In this document: in pieces, positions 8,130-17,135 of the stretch
Position numbering within the stretch: the stretch's first letter is position 1
How the letters are laid out: every line of letters begins with the position of its first letter
Assembly: GCA_023401595.1 (NCBI GenBank)
Contig: JAEXDQ010000052.1
Span: forward strand, 14,684 to 78,683
Direction of reading: 5' to 3'
DNA: 64,000 bases
Source: Spirochaetota bacterium
GTDB lineage: Bacteria > Spirochaetota > Spirochaetia > Sphaerochaetales > Sphaerochaetaceae
Notes under the pieces: model-generated
The model's input: the letters and a program-made list of their open reading frames with translations, nothing else
Databases searched by the model: none
Told to the model about the DNA's origin: nothing
Position numbers and translations under genes: made by a program

Positions 8130-9662
8130 TTAGCGAGCATATTCCACTACACGCATCTCACGGATGATGGTGACCTTGATACGTCCGGGATACCGTAGCT
8201 CAGCCTCGATCCGGCTGGCGATACCCTTGGCGATCTCCTTCGCTCCATCGTCGGAAACGGTGTCGTTGTTGACCAGAATCCGCAGTTCTCGACCGGCCTG
8301 AATCGCATACGCCTTGTCGACCCCCTCGAAGCTTTCGGCGATCTGCTCGAGACTTTCAAGACGCTTGATATAGTTGTCCAAAGTCTCGCGTCTCGCACCC
8401 GGTCTCGCGGCGCTGATCGCGTCGGCGATCTGAACGATCACGCTTTCGATACAAATCGGCTCGACATCGTTATGGTGCGCCAGAATCGCATTGACAACCT
8501 TCGGATCCTCGCCAAGACGCTTCGCCAGGTCCGCGCCGATCTCCGCATGGTTCGCATCGCTTTCCGTCTCGGCGCCCTTGCCGATATCATGCAACAGACC
8601 GCCCCGTTTGGCGATTTCGCTATCCGCGCCGACTTCGCTGGCGATCATGCCGGCGAGAATCGCCACTTCCTTCGAATGGTTCAACACGTTCTGGCCATAG
8701 CTCGTACGGAAATACAACCTGCCCAGAGCCCGGATCGTCTCCTGACTCACGTTGTGGATACCAAGGTCGAACACCACCTTCTCGCCCTCTTCGGCGATTA
8801 CGCGGCTGATCTCCTTGGTGACCTTCGTGACGACCTCTTCGATCCTCGCCGGATGAATCCGTCCGTCCTGGACCAAGCGCTCCAAGGCGACTCTGGCGAT
8901 TTCCTTCCGCACAGGGTCAAAGCAGGAGATAACAACGGCCTCCGGCGTGTCATCGATAATGATATCGACGCCGGTAAGCGTTTCCAAGGTACGGATGTTA
9001 CGACCTTCGCGGCCAATGATCCTTCCCTTCATCTCGTCGCTCGGCAGACTGACCGAACTGACCGTCACTTCGCTGCTCACTTCCGTAGCGAGCCGCTGGA
9101 TCGAGGTCACGACGATATCGCGGGCAACCTTGTCGGCCTTCATCTGGGCGTCCTGCTCGATCTTGTTGATGATCAGCTGGGCGTCCCTCTTGGCCTCGTT
9201 CTGCATCGAGTCGATGATGGCCTGCTTGGCCTCCTCAGTCGACATACCTGCGATTTTTTCCAGTTCAGAGAGAAGGCTCGCCTCGAGTTCGGAGATCTTC
9301 TTCTCTTCCTGGGAGAGCTTCGCATCGCGTTCTCCCAGTTGCCGTTTGTTGGCATCCAATTCAGCCTGTTTCCGTTCCAGATTCTCTTCTTTCTGTAGAA
9401 GACGTCTCTCGGAACGCTGCAACTCACTTCTTCTTTCTCTTGCCTCTCGCTCCTGCTGCTGTTGTTCTTTCAGCAACTGATCTCGAGTTTCAAGCAAAAG
9501 CTCCTTGCTTTTCGCTTCCGCTTCCTTTATCGCTTCCTGATTCAACCGAACAGCCTTCTGTTCGATAGAGGTGAGCTTGAACTTGGCATACAGCCAACGA
9601 ACGAACCACCCCAGGACGATACCAACAAAGCCAACCAGGAGGATAACCAGTACACTGTTCAT
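8130..9662 (-). CDS. rny: ribonuclease Y
   Basis: Membrane-bound endoribonuclease that initiates mRNA decay. The 510 residues show the full layout: membrane helix at about 4-22, long charged coiled coil at about 25-190, KH domain with GRIIGREGRNIRTLETLTG near 210, and HD domain with HSKEVAILAGMIASEVG and RGGLLHDIGKGAE near 330-360 carrying the HD metal site. First gene of the rny, ymdB-like, tlyA unit, with its own strong promoter and a GGGGG ribosome binding site 9 bases upstream. Confidence 0.97.
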   Translation of the reverse strand: MNSVLVILLVGFVGIVLGWFVRWLYAKFKLTSIEQKAVRLNQEAIKEAEAKSKELLLETRDQLLKEQQQQEREARERRSELQRSERRLLQKEENLERKQAELDANKRQLGERDAKLSQEEKKISELEASLLSELEKIAGMSTEEAKQAIIDSMQNEAKRDAQLIINKIEQDAQMKADKVARDIVVTSIQRLATEVSSEVTVSSVSLPSDEMKGRIIGREGRNIRTLETLTGVDIIIDDTPEAVVISCFDPVRKEIARVALERLVQDGRIHPARIEEVVTKVTKEISRVIAEEGEKVVFDLGIHNVSQETIRALGRLYFRTSYGQNVLNHSKEVAILAGMIASEVGADSEIAKRGGLLHDIGKGAETESDANHAEIGADLAKRLGEDPKVVNAILAHHNDVEPICIESVIVQIADAISAARPGARRETLDNYIKRLESLEQIAESFEGVDKAYAIQAGRELRILVNNDTVSDDGAKEIAKGIASRIEAELRYPGRIKVTIIREMRVVEYAR

Positions 9663-9690
9663 ATACAGTACCCCCTATTGTAATGGCCTA

Positions 9691-9719
9691 ATAATAAAAG
9701 AGCCATGCCCACTTGTCAA
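9691..9719 (-). promoter_or_regulatory. strong sigma70-type promoter of rny operon
   Basis: Minus strand TTGACA, 17 bases, TATTAT; the -35 is perfect consensus and the -10 matches five of six. The leader to rny is about 20 bases and carries the GGGGG ribosome binding site. Confidence 0.75.
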
Positions 9720-9910
9720 GGAGCGTCTGGAACGGTATTCGTCATTCTTTCCGGCCCAGGACGGACCTTCGCTTGGAAATGGGCCATGATATGGGCAGGA
9801 AAACAAGACTCCAATCCATGAACGGATGGATACGAACCGTAGAAACCGGGGTATACTTGGAATACAGACAATACAAATGGCGATAAGGAAAGCCTCAGGA
9901 GGGAAAGAAC

Positions 9911-11932
9911 ATGGCGAATATCAGGACAGGATGTTTCGAGGCCATGGCGGCCTTGCCGAAGCGCGGGACGCCGCTTCCGAGATTCAGAGATCCCGAGCAT
10001 GACCTGCAAGTCGAAGCAGACGCGGACGTTCCTGAACGGTACACGCGACTCATGGGCATGGATTGCGGAAGCAGGGTCCTTCCCTACACCATGCTTGACC
10101 GTTACGACAGGAACCGCAGGCCGACGAAGCTGCCCACCATCATCATGGAAAACGACAAGCTCAGGGCGACGTTCCTTCCCTCGCTGGGGGGACGACTGAT
10201 TTCACTCGTGGATCTTTCAGACGGCCGGGAAACGCTGTTTCGCAATACCAGCATACAAGCAGCGAACCTCGCCAACCGCAACGCATGGTTCGCGGGGGGA
10301 ATAGAATGGAACCTCGGGCAGTATGGGCACGCATTCTCCACCTGCAGCGATATTTTCGCCTCGGTCCAACGGGATGCCGACGGCGGGGACTTCCTCAGGC
10401 TATACGACTATGAACGATGCAAAGGGCTATGGTGGCATATCGATTTTCATCTTCCGGAGGGCTCCCGGCTCCTCTATGCCCATACGACCGTCCATAATCT
10501 GTACGATGCTCGTACCAGCATGTATTACTGGACGAACATAGCCGTAGAAATGACCGCCGGCACCCGGGTATTCGCCAGCAGCGACGACGCGCTCTACCTT
10601 GACCCATACGCCGCACCGCCAGTCAGGCGATATGGCTACATGAGAATGCCGGACATAGGTCTCTATCCCGGTATCGACGCATCCTACCCGGCGAACTTCC
10701 CGTACTCACAGGAATATTTTCTCACCTGCGACAAGGATGACCTGCCTTGGGAAGCCGCGGTGGAAAAGAATGGAAAGGGGTTCTTCGAAGCATCGACGCA
10801 TCCATTGTCCTATCGGAAGATGTTCTGTTGGGGAACGAACGCAGGCGGGCGGCATTGGCAGAAATTTCTTGCGCCGGAGATGAACAAGGAGTATGTGGAA
10901 ATCCAAGGAGGACTTGCGCCGACCCAATTGCACGGCATGTATCTCGACGGCAAGGCGACCCTCCGCTGGACTCAGGCATTCGGCCCTGTAGCGGGAGTAC
11001 CGGCGGAAGCGTTGGACGCGGACTATGCCACGGCGAAGGCCGCGGTTGCGGAACAGGTAGGCTCAGTCATCACGAAGGAGCGGCTTCTCCCGTTGCACCG
11101 AAGATTCATGGCGGCTGCGAAGATCCCGCCGAAGGACATCCTTCATATGGGGAGTGGATGGGGGTTCCTTGAAGCAAGGCTGAGGGGAACCGAATTGCCG
11201 CCGGCCCTGCTGTTCCCGGAAAAATCCATTTCCGAAGACGAGCTGCCATGGAGACGATTCCTCGACACGGGGACACTCCCTTACGCAGGGGAAGCTACAT
11301 TCACCTATCCACCGGTCGGAAACGAGATCTGGAGGGAGGCCCTGCGGCGAGCCGTCGGAACATCGGCGAACCCGAGAGACGCCGCGGTCTTGAAACATTA
11401 TCTCGGCATCATACTCCTAGAGGAAGGAAAAACGGAAGAGGCATGGACCTGCTGGCAGGAAGCATACGCTTGCCTCCCCAATGTTCGGACGGCGAGAAAC
11501 CTGGCGGTCCTTGAGCTGAGGAGGGCCGAGACGGACCGCGCGTTGAGCTGGTACCGGAAAGCCTTGGAGCCCTCTTCCACCACGGACCTGCCGGTAGCGG
11601 AAGAATTCTTCAAAACGCTGATTGGCCATGGGAACTACGCCCAAGCGTTGGAATTCTTCCAGACCTTGCCGCGGAATCTTGTGGACTCAAGCGACTACCT
11701 GGCGTTGGACAGAGCCCGGCTCGCGGCGGAACTAGGAGATCCCGATACCATCGAGGAGATGATCATCGACAGGGAGCTGGGAAATATTCGTGAGGGGGAT
11801 ATTCAGCTCAATCCGCTATGGGACCGGTATTGCCTGCTCAGATACGGGAAGAAGCTTCCGCTGATAGAACGGCTCGACTTCAACCAATTCGACCGAAAGG
11901 CCATGGACAAGCGCTTCGCAGACCAAGGATGA
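9911..11932 (+). CDS. DUF5107 domain protein with TPR-like C-terminus
   Basis: A 673-residue cytoplasmic protein without signal peptide. Residues about 45-370 match my memory of DUF5107, a galactose-mutarotase-like sugar-binding fold: MENDKLRATFLPSLGGRLIS, ARTSMYYWTNIAVE and MNKEYVEIQGGLAPTQLHG are typical. Residues about 480-620 are helical repeats with TPR character (LGIILLEEGKTEEAWTCWQEA). Members commonly sit in carbohydrate-use loci, and here a sugar ABC transporter lies just downstream on the other strand. AGGAGGG precedes the ATG by 7 bases. Catalytic activity unproven; a sugar epimerase or glycoside-acting role is inference. Confidence 0.8.
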   Translation: MANIRTGCFEAMAALPKRGTPLPRFRDPEHDLQVEADADVPERYTRLMGMDCGSRVLPYTMLDRYDRNRRPTKLPTIIMENDKLRATFLPSLGGRLISLVDLSDGRETLFRNTSIQAANLANRNAWFAGGIEWNLGQYGHAFSTCSDIFASVQRDADGGDFLRLYDYERCKGLWWHIDFHLPEGSRLLYAHTTVHNLYDARTSMYYWTNIAVEMTAGTRVFASSDDALYLDPYAAPPVRRYGYMRMPDIGLYPGIDASYPANFPYSQEYFLTCDKDDLPWEAAVEKNGKGFFEASTHPLSYRKMFCWGTNAGGRHWQKFLAPEMNKEYVEIQGGLAPTQLHGMYLDGKATLRWTQAFGPVAGVPAEALDADYATAKAAVAEQVGSVITKERLLPLHRRFMAAAKIPPKDILHMGSGWGFLEARLRGTELPPALLFPEKSISEDELPWRRFLDTGTLPYAGEATFTYPPVGNEIWREALRRAVGTSANPRDAAVLKHYLGIILLEEGKTEEAWTCWQEAYACLPNVRTARNLAVLELRRAETDRALSWYRKALEPSSTTDLPVAEEFFKTLIGHGNYAQALEFFQTLPRNLVDSSDYLALDRARLAAELGDPDTIEEMIIDRELGNIREGDIQLNPLWDRYCLLRYGKKLPLIERLDFNQFDRKAMDKRFADQG

Positions 11933-12028
11933 CGAAGTTCTGCCGACGTCCACGCAGGACAGAGACCGACGGTCGAAAACGCGACGCGACCGCGGAAGAC
12001 CGGACTGGCCTCAGCAGGAAAGGCGCGC

Positions 12029-12049
12029 GCCGCCGCAGTTTGCGGCGGC
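12029..12049. terminator. GC-rich hairpin between convergent genes
   Basis: Perfect 9-bp stem GCCGCCGCA / TGCGGCGGC with a 3-base loop, lying between the DUF5107 gene and the permease gene that converge on it. Neither side has a good T run, so it is a weak or Rho-assisted terminator candidate. Confidence 0.4.
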
Positions 12050-12068
12050 CATATGCCACAGAACGGCG

Positions 12069-12953
12069 TCAGCCCTTGATAGCCCCGGCGGTGACCCCCT
12101 GTATTATCTTGTCAGACAGGAAGATGTACAGGATGAACGTCGGCAGGAACACGATGACGACGCTGGCGAACATACCGCCCCAGTCCCCGGTGTACCGCAT
12201 GGACTGGATCATGTTGTACAGCCCGACCGCTACCGGTCGGACGGAAGTCTTGCTGGCGAAGATCAACGACATGAAGTATTCGTTCCAGATCGTGATGAAA
12301 TTGAAGATCGTCACCGTGACTATGCCGGGCTGCACCAACGGGAACATGATGCGCCAGAACGTGCCCATCGGTGAACACCCGTCGATCGCCGCGGCTTCCT
12401 CATACGTAGTACTCAGCCCCCTGAAGAACGCCAGCAGGAAGAATATCCCGAACGGAACGTTCATGGACACATAGAGGAACATCAGCAGCCACCTGTTGTT
12501 GGTCAGATGGAGGCGGGAGACCAGTCCGAACAGCGGCATGATGATCATGATCGCGGGAATACCGAGCGCGGAAGCGAACAGGTTCTGGATGACCAGGTTG
12601 CCCTTGAACCGGAATCTCGACAGCACATATGCCGCCGGCGCGGCGATCAATACTATCGCGGTACACGAAACCGCCGTATACAGCAAGGAGTTCATGAAGA
12701 ACACTGAGACCTTCTGCGTCTTCCATGCCTTCACGTAGTTCTCGAAATGGAACCCCGTCTTGAACCTGAACATATGGTCGGAAAAAATTTCGCTTGAGGT
12801 CGAGAACGAGGCGAAGACGACCCAGCCTATCAGCAGGAACGTGAACACCACCCAGACTATGACTATGAAATAACCGGGAATCAGCCGCAACTGGTTCTTG
12901 TTGTCGATTGAAGGTCTGCGTTTCATGAAGAGCCCCCTACATCTGGACATCAT
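12069..12953 (-). CDS. sugar ABC transporter permease, MalG type
   Basis: A 294-residue inner-membrane subunit with six predicted helices. The EAA loop that docks the ATPase is EEAAAIDGCSPMGTFWRI near residue 205, typical of CUT1 carbohydrate importers, and the C-terminal LSDKIIQGVTAGAIKG is characteristic of MalG-like proteins. It overlaps the upstream MalF-type permease by 17 bases, so the two are coupled. No ATP-binding subunit is encoded nearby; a shared MsmX/UgpC-type ATPase encoded elsewhere is expected. The sugar cannot be named from sequence. Confidence 0.93.
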   Translation of the reverse strand: MMSRCRGLFMKRRPSIDNKNQLRLIPGYFIVIVWVVFTFLLIGWVVFASFSTSSEIFSDHMFRFKTGFHFENYVKAWKTQKVSVFFMNSLLYTAVSCTAIVLIAAPAAYVLSRFRFKGNLVIQNLFASALGIPAIMIIMPLFGLVSRLHLTNNRWLLMFLYVSMNVPFGIFFLLAFFRGLSTTYEEAAAIDGCSPMGTFWRIMFPLVQPGIVTVTIFNFITIWNEYFMSLIFASKTSVRPVAVGLYNMIQSMRYTGDWGGMFASVVIVFLPTFILYIFLSDKIIQGVTAGAIKG

Positions 12954-13845
12954 CGTTCTTCACGATGGCGTTGGTCAGGAAGAACACGATGACGACAATC
13001 AGCATCATGACGACGCCGATAGCGGCGCCGGCGCCGCTATCGCGTGCCGTAGCGGCGCTCGACGAGGCTCCGAACACCAGCTCGTACATGTAGTTCATGG
13101 GCGCCACGGTGCTGTTGGAAAGGTTCACAGGACTGAACAACTGCCCCCAGACGAAGAACCCTACGGTATATACGGTCCACATGACCAGGTTTGTGCGGAT
13201 ACAGCCGCGGAGGAACGGCAAGGTCACATGTGTGAACCGCTGGAATATGTTGGCGCCCTCTATCAGGGCCGCCTCATGGTAGTCCTTCGGAATCTGTTCG
13301 ATTCCGCTCATGAAGATCAGCATATGGTAACCGACCATGCCGAAGCAGTAGGCGATCAGCATGCTCCAGAACAGCATGTCGGGGCCGGTCCAGAGGGTCT
13401 GGCTGAGCTTCGTGGCGCCGATCAGCTTGAAAAACCCGTGCAGCAGCCCGTAGTCCGAATTATAGACATAGTTGATCCACATGGTTCCCATCGCCACCGC
13501 GCTCACTACGTTCGGAAGATAGATGACGCTACGGAAGAACCTGACGTGCCTCATGCCGCTTGTCAGCGCTATGGCGAACAGCAGGCTCATCAGCATCGTC
13601 CCCAGGCCGCCGACCAGCCAGAGACGGCCGATATTCTTCATGGCCTGGATGAAGATCGGAGTCTGGAATATCTTCCTGTAATTGGACAGCCCGTTAAAGG
13701 ACCATTTCGATATCGGGTCGGTGACCCCTTCCACCGCGAAAAAACTCATGATGAAGGTTCTGATGGAAGGATAGAGGAACACCATCAGATAGCAGAAAAG
13801 CGCGGGGGCGAGGAACACGATGATCATCGTCCTGTTTTTTTTCAT
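12937..13845 (-). CDS. sugar ABC transporter permease, MalF type
   Basis: A 302-residue inner-membrane subunit of a CUT1 importer, six predicted helices. The EAA motif is HEAALIEGANIFQRFTHVTL near 205. The start used is MKKNRTMIIVFLAPAL because AGGGAG lies 6 bases upstream; an in-frame ATG 57 bases earlier would add a hydrophilic stretch unlike the family and sits inside the intercistronic hairpin region. It lies between the solute-binding protein and the MalG-type permease. Confidence 0.92.
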   Translation of the reverse strand: MKKNRTMIIVFLAPALFCYLMVFLYPSIRTFIMSFFAVEGVTDPISKWSFNGLSNYRKIFQTPIFIQAMKNIGRLWLVGGLGTMLMSLLFAIALTSGMRHVRFFRSVIYLPNVVSAVAMGTMWINYVYNSDYGLLHGFFKLIGATKLSQTLWTGPDMLFWSMLIAYCFGMVGYHMLIFMSGIEQIPKDYHEAALIEGANIFQRFTHVTLPFLRGCIRTNLVMWTVYTVGFFVWGQLFSPVNLSNSTVAPMNYMYELVFGASSSAATARDSGAGAAIGVVMMLIVVIVFFLTNAIVKNDDVQM

Positions 13846-13895
13846 GTACAACTCCCTGCGCCCTTTCTCAAAAGGCGCCGGTACGAAATGAAGAA

Positions 13896-13925
13896 GCCCC
13901 ACCTGCCGAAAACCGGAGGCGGGGC
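13896..13925 (-). terminator. intercistronic hairpin after the binding-protein gene
   Basis: On the minus strand GCCCCGCC pairs with GGTGGGGC around an inner CCG/CGG stem, followed by TTCTTCATTT. Such partial terminators or 3' stabilisers are common between a binding protein and its permeases and would raise binding-protein mRNA over permease mRNA (inference). Confidence 0.5.
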
Positions 13926-13947
13926 GGCAGTCTACGAAACAAAAACC

Positions 13948-15207
13948 TTATTTGCGCATGCCGGCGGCGAATCCTTCGGCATTGATCGATCCAGTGATCA
14001 GCTTGGCAAAATTCTCCTTGATCTTGGCGTTGATGTCGGGATTGTCCTCCATGCCGACCGCCCAAGGAAGCCTGACGGTCGTATTGTCGATGACCACCTT
14101 CGCTTCGGCGAGCTGCTTCGGCCACTGGGAATCATTGCCCATCGGTACGCCGAGACTTTCGGCGGCCAACTTGGCGTCCCATTCGCCGGTGGTAAGCCAT
14201 ACGACGAGCTGGAAGGCTTCGTCAGGATATTTTGTATTCTTGTTGATGCCGAAGCTCTGCGCGCCATAGTTGTTGGCTTCTACGCCGTCGCCCTTTGCAG
14301 AAATCGCCGGCCATGCGAAGGCGCCCCAGTTCATGTCGGGGGCGTTCCCCTTGATCTCGTTGGGCAGCCAGGTTCCGTTGAGGTACATGGCGACTTTGCC
14401 GGTGGCGATTTCCTCGACCTGGCCGGACGGGTAGATGTTGGATGCGGCTTTCTTGCTGATATAGCCTTTCTTAGCCATCTCTTCCCATATCTTGCCGAAC
14501 TCCAGGACCTGCGGGCCTGTGAAGTCATTCTCACGCACCATACGCAGGGTTTCCTCCATGCCGACCATGCGATCCATGTTGTAGCCGAAGAAAGCGGCCA
14601 TGTAGGCGTCATCGACGGTAATCGGAGTGACGCCGACCTTCATGAGCTTCTCACAGACGCTCATGAACTCATCCCAGGTCTTTGGAAGGCTGGTGATGCC
14701 CGCCTTGTTGAACAGATCTTTGTTATACATGGTGACGAACGCGGACGGCTGGTACGGCATGTTCTTGATCGACCCCCCGCCGAGGGCGTACATCAAGTCG
14801 ACCAAGGTCTTGTTGACGACATCCCGATACGGTTTGCCGTTGGTGGTCGGATAGACCTTCATCATGTAGGAGTCCAACGGAAGCAGATAATTCCCCCAGG
14901 TGTTCAGAACCCGTTCGATATCCTCATCGAACAAATCGATAGTCTCGCCTGCATCCAGCGCAGGTTGCAGGGTCTTGCGGATATCGCGACCGTTGAATAC
15001 GACTTCGACATCGATTCCGGTCGATTTCATGAACGCATCCACAGCTTCTCCGATCACCAGTCCCTGGGGCTCCGCTTCATTCCACATCGTCCAGTAGACG
15101 AGCTTGGCTTTGGAATCGGATGCGCTTTCCTTTCCGCCATTGGCGAAAACGGGAACCAGGCAGACCGACAGAATGAGCAGCAGGACGACCACTCTCATCT
15201 TTTTCAT
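13948..15207 (-). CDS. sugar ABC transporter solute-binding protein
   Basis: A 419-residue periplasmic family-1 extracellular solute-binding protein. The start at MKKMRVVVLLL is set by AGGAGG 5 bases upstream. The signal peptide (about 1-22) ends VFA-NGGKES, a signal peptidase I site; there is no lipobox Cys. The mature protein begins KAKLVYWTMWNEAEPQG, typical of CUT1 binding proteins, with AMYLNGTWLP near 290. First gene of the binding protein-permease-permease operon and divergent from an AraC regulator, which probably controls it. Ligand unknown; oligosaccharide or glycoside is a guess from the family. Confidence 0.93.
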   Translation of the reverse strand: MKKMRVVVLLLILSVCLVPVFANGGKESASDSKAKLVYWTMWNEAEPQGLVIGEAVDAFMKSTGIDVEVVFNGRDIRKTLQPALDAGETIDLFDEDIERVLNTWGNYLLPLDSYMMKVYPTTNGKPYRDVVNKTLVDLMYALGGGSIKNMPYQPSAFVTMYNKDLFNKAGITSLPKTWDEFMSVCEKLMKVGVTPITVDDAYMAAFFGYNMDRMVGMEETLRMVRENDFTGPQVLEFGKIWEEMAKKGYISKKAASNIYPSGQVEEIATGKVAMYLNGTWLPNEIKGNAPDMNWGAFAWPAISAKGDGVEANNYGAQSFGINKNTKYPDEAFQLVVWLTTGEWDAKLAAESLGVPMGNDSQWPKQLAEAKVVIDNTTVRLPWAVGMEDNPDINAKIKENFAKLITGSINAEGFAAGMRK

Positions 15208-15328
15208 ATAACTCCTCCTTTGGCCCGGCCTCGCCTGAGAACAAACACGCATACCGCCACCGACCAGGCCAACGTCTATATTCTAGTCCCGCTTTCCTAT
15301 GCCGTATTTGTCTTTTCCGCTACAATGT

Positions 15329-15357
15329 TTGCATTTTGGGATTTTCTGATTTATAAT
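15329..15357 (+). promoter_or_regulatory. promoter of araC-type gene, leaderless geometry
   Basis: TTGCAT, 17 bases, TATAAT (perfect -10). Six bases (ATCCGT) separate it from the ATG, so the mRNA would start at the initiation codon. Confidence 0.6.
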
Positions 15358-15363
15358 ATCCGT

Positions 15364-16296
15364 ATGCGGAGCAAAAAGCCAAACATGATCGACGGCTTTT
15401 TACTTACTGAGTGCAACATCGAGATTTCGATCACACATATTATTACAGCGCATTATTTTATCTATCCGGAAAATTTCTACTTCCCAGGTGAATCGCACGA
15501 CTTCTGGGAGTTCCTCTACGTTGACAAGGGCGAGGTCGAGGTAACGGCTGGTACGGCGATCCATACATTGACCCAAGGCCAGATCATCTTTCATGAGCCT
15601 GGAGAATTCCATAGCGTGGCCTGCAACAACAGGACGGCGCCGAACCTGGTGGTACTCTCATTCGTCTGCAAATCTCCGATAATGCGTTTCTTCAGAGGCA
15701 AGGTACTCTCCATCTCGGAGAAGGAACGGAGGTTGCTCTCCACTATCATCCAGGAGGCGGAGGAAGCCTTCGACTCCCGATTCGAGGATCCGTATCTGAA
15801 GGGGATGCATCGCAGGAAAACGCAACGCTTCGGTTGCGAGCAGATACTGCGATGTTCCATTGAACTGCTTCTGCTACAGCTCTATCGGCAGACCACCCAT
15901 GTCCCGGTACGGCAGGCGTCCAACATCAAGGAGACGACCTCCTATCTCAGGATGGCGGGGATATTCAACTATCTTGAGGACAACGTCGCCCAAAGGCTCT
16001 CTCTCAACGAGGTCTGCCGCGCGGCCTCGATGAGCCGTTCTTCCCTCGAAAAGATGTTCCGTGAATACACAGGGCAGAGCGTGATGGAGTATTTCGACCG
16101 GTTCAAGACGGAAGAAGCGAAGCGGCTCCTGCAGGACGGACGGTACAACATCTCCGATATCGCCGATATGCTAGGCTACTCATCGATCCACTATTTTTCC
16201 AGACGGTTCAAGCTCCTCGAAGGGCTATCGCCCACCGAGTACGCAAAAACAATCCGTAGCGAGCAGTGGCTCCGAAACAACAGCACCCCGACCTGA
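15364..16296 (+). CDS. AraC-family transcriptional regulator
   Basis: A 310-residue regulator. The N-terminal half is a cupin-like sensing domain (FWEFLYVDKGEVEV, IIFHEPGEFHSV). The C-terminal about 100 residues hold the two helix-turn-helix motifs: LSLNEVCRAASMSRSSLEKMF and YNISDIADMLGYSSIHYFSR. It is transcribed divergently from the sugar transporter and probably responds to the imported sugar (inference). The open frame extends far upstream antisense to the binding-protein gene, but coding starts here: a good promoter ends 6 bases before this ATG. If the mRNA is not leaderless, the ATG at 15385 with GGAG upstream is the alternative. Confidence 0.9.
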   Translation: MRSKKPNMIDGFLLTECNIEISITHIITAHYFIYPENFYFPGESHDFWEFLYVDKGEVEVTAGTAIHTLTQGQIIFHEPGEFHSVACNNRTAPNLVVLSFVCKSPIMRFFRGKVLSISEKERRLLSTIIQEAEEAFDSRFEDPYLKGMHRRKTQRFGCEQILRCSIELLLLQLYRQTTHVPVRQASNIKETTSYLRMAGIFNYLEDNVAQRLSLNEVCRAASMSRSSLEKMFREYTGQSVMEYFDRFKTEEAKRLLQDGRYNISDIADMLGYSSIHYFSRRFKLLEGLSPTEYAKTIRSEQWLRNNSTPT

Positions 16297-16385
16297 CGCA
16301 TCGCCCAGTTGCCGCAGCAGGACAATTTCGCCAAACTGATCGCATGCCCCATCGATAACAACGGCTTCGCGGCAGGTATGGGAAC
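16297..16385 (+). pseudogene. remnant of the 3' end of a second solute-binding-protein gene
   Basis: Directly after the araC stop, in the same frame, the translation DNFAKLIACPIDNNGFAAGM aligns with the C-terminus of the neighbouring binding protein, where NFAKLI and GFAAGM are identical with the same 8-residue spacing. The nucleotides differ mainly at third positions, so this is an old paralogue and not a recent copy. No start, ribosome binding site or upstream part exists, and the final codons read past the usual end. It indicates loss of a second sugar-transport gene here. Confidence 0.65.
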
Positions 16386-16402
16386 ATACCGTCAGCTATC
16401 GG

Positions 16403-16432
16403 CCCCATGCCGTTGTTCGATATGGGGTTTTT
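16403..16432 (+). terminator. terminator of araC-type gene
   Basis: CCCCAT and ATGGGG form a 6-bp stem followed directly by TTTTT. The distal half (16409-16427) is also an inverted near-copy of 16347-16365 inside the gene remnant, so a longer alternative hairpin with a 9-bp inner stem can form. Confidence 0.6.
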
Positions 16433-16484
16433 CGCCGCCCCCCACCCGCCATTCTCCGACGTGAAAAGCGCAACGGTTCGTCTT

Positions 16485-16515
16485 GGGCTACCGTTGGGCT
16501 ACCGTTGGGCTACCC
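16485..16515. repeat. 11-bp tandem repeat GGGCTACCGTT
   Basis: Two exact units and a partial third (GGGCTACCC). A related arrangement occurs near 49427. The rest of the 16297-16649 gap holds the gene remnant and two terminators; no gene was seen. Confidence 0.7.
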
Positions 16516-16524
16516 CTATACCAC

Positions 16525-16553
16525 AAATAAAACCGCCGTCATTACGACAGCGG
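16525..16553 (-). terminator. intrinsic terminator of the tuf-S10-spc-alpha operon
   Basis: On the minus strand CCGCTGTC, loop GTAAT, GACGGCGG (8 bp with one G-T pair) followed by TTTTATTT. It stands about 100 bases after rplQ. Confidence 0.85.
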
Positions 16554-16649
16554 CTTCGTCCTTGCGGACACCCCTCGCGGGATAATTGGTGTCGCCGGAC
16601 ATCCGGCCTTGTCTCTAACCGGCGCCATGCGACTGTCAGGCGAAAAAGC

Positions 16650-17135
16650 TTATTCAGCCTTGTTCTCCGCCTTGGGCTCCTCAGCCTCAGCTTCCTTCTC
16701 CGCCTTCGCGGGCTTCTCAGCCTTCTTGGGAGCAGCCTTTTTATCGGCTTTCTTGTCCGCCTTCTTGGACTTCTTCTCGGTCTTCTCGACCAGTTCCAGA
16801 ATAACCATTTCAGCGGCGTCCCCGAGACGGTTGCCCGTCTTCAGGATACGGGTGTAACCGCCCTTGCGTTCAATGAACAGAGGGGCGATCTCGGTGAACA
16901 GCTTGGCGAGAACGGCCTCGTCCTTGATGTCACGGGCGATCATACGGCGATTGTGGACGCTGTCCACCTTCGCACGGGTGATCATCTTTTCGGCCAGCTT
17001 GCGAACTTCAAGAGCCTTTGCCTTGGTGGTCTCGATTCTTTCATATCTGAAGAGGGAGGTCACCATGTTGCGCTTGAGCGCTTTGCGCTGGCTGGCGTTC
17101 CGGCTCAGCGCATTGAAACCAATCTTATGCTTCAT
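16650..17135 (-). CDS. rplQ: ribosomal protein L17
   Basis: 50S subunit protein at the peptide exit tunnel. The core (about 1-117) is typical: MKHKIGFNALSRNASQRKAL and VHNRRMIARDI. The family is usually about 120-130 residues; here residues 118-161 form a low-complexity tail of Lys, Ala, Glu and Pro with KKADKKADKKAAPKK repeats. Last gene of the 29-gene operon; its start overlaps rpoA by 11 bases. Confidence 0.97.
   Translation of the reverse strand: MKHKIGFNALSRNASQRKALKRNMVTSLFRYERIETTKAKALEVRKLAEKMITRAKVDSVHNRRMIARDIKDEAVLAKLFTEIAPLFIERKGGYTRILKTGNRLGDAAEMVILELVEKTEKKSKKADKKADKKAAPKKAEKPAKAEKEAEAEEPKAENKAE

Noticed and set aside
12898..15363. Very long plus-strand open frame that runs into araC
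   Set aside because: It is antisense to the permease and binding-protein genes, has no family similarity or ribosome binding site, and results from GC-rich codon use on the other strand. Only the part from 15364 is coding.
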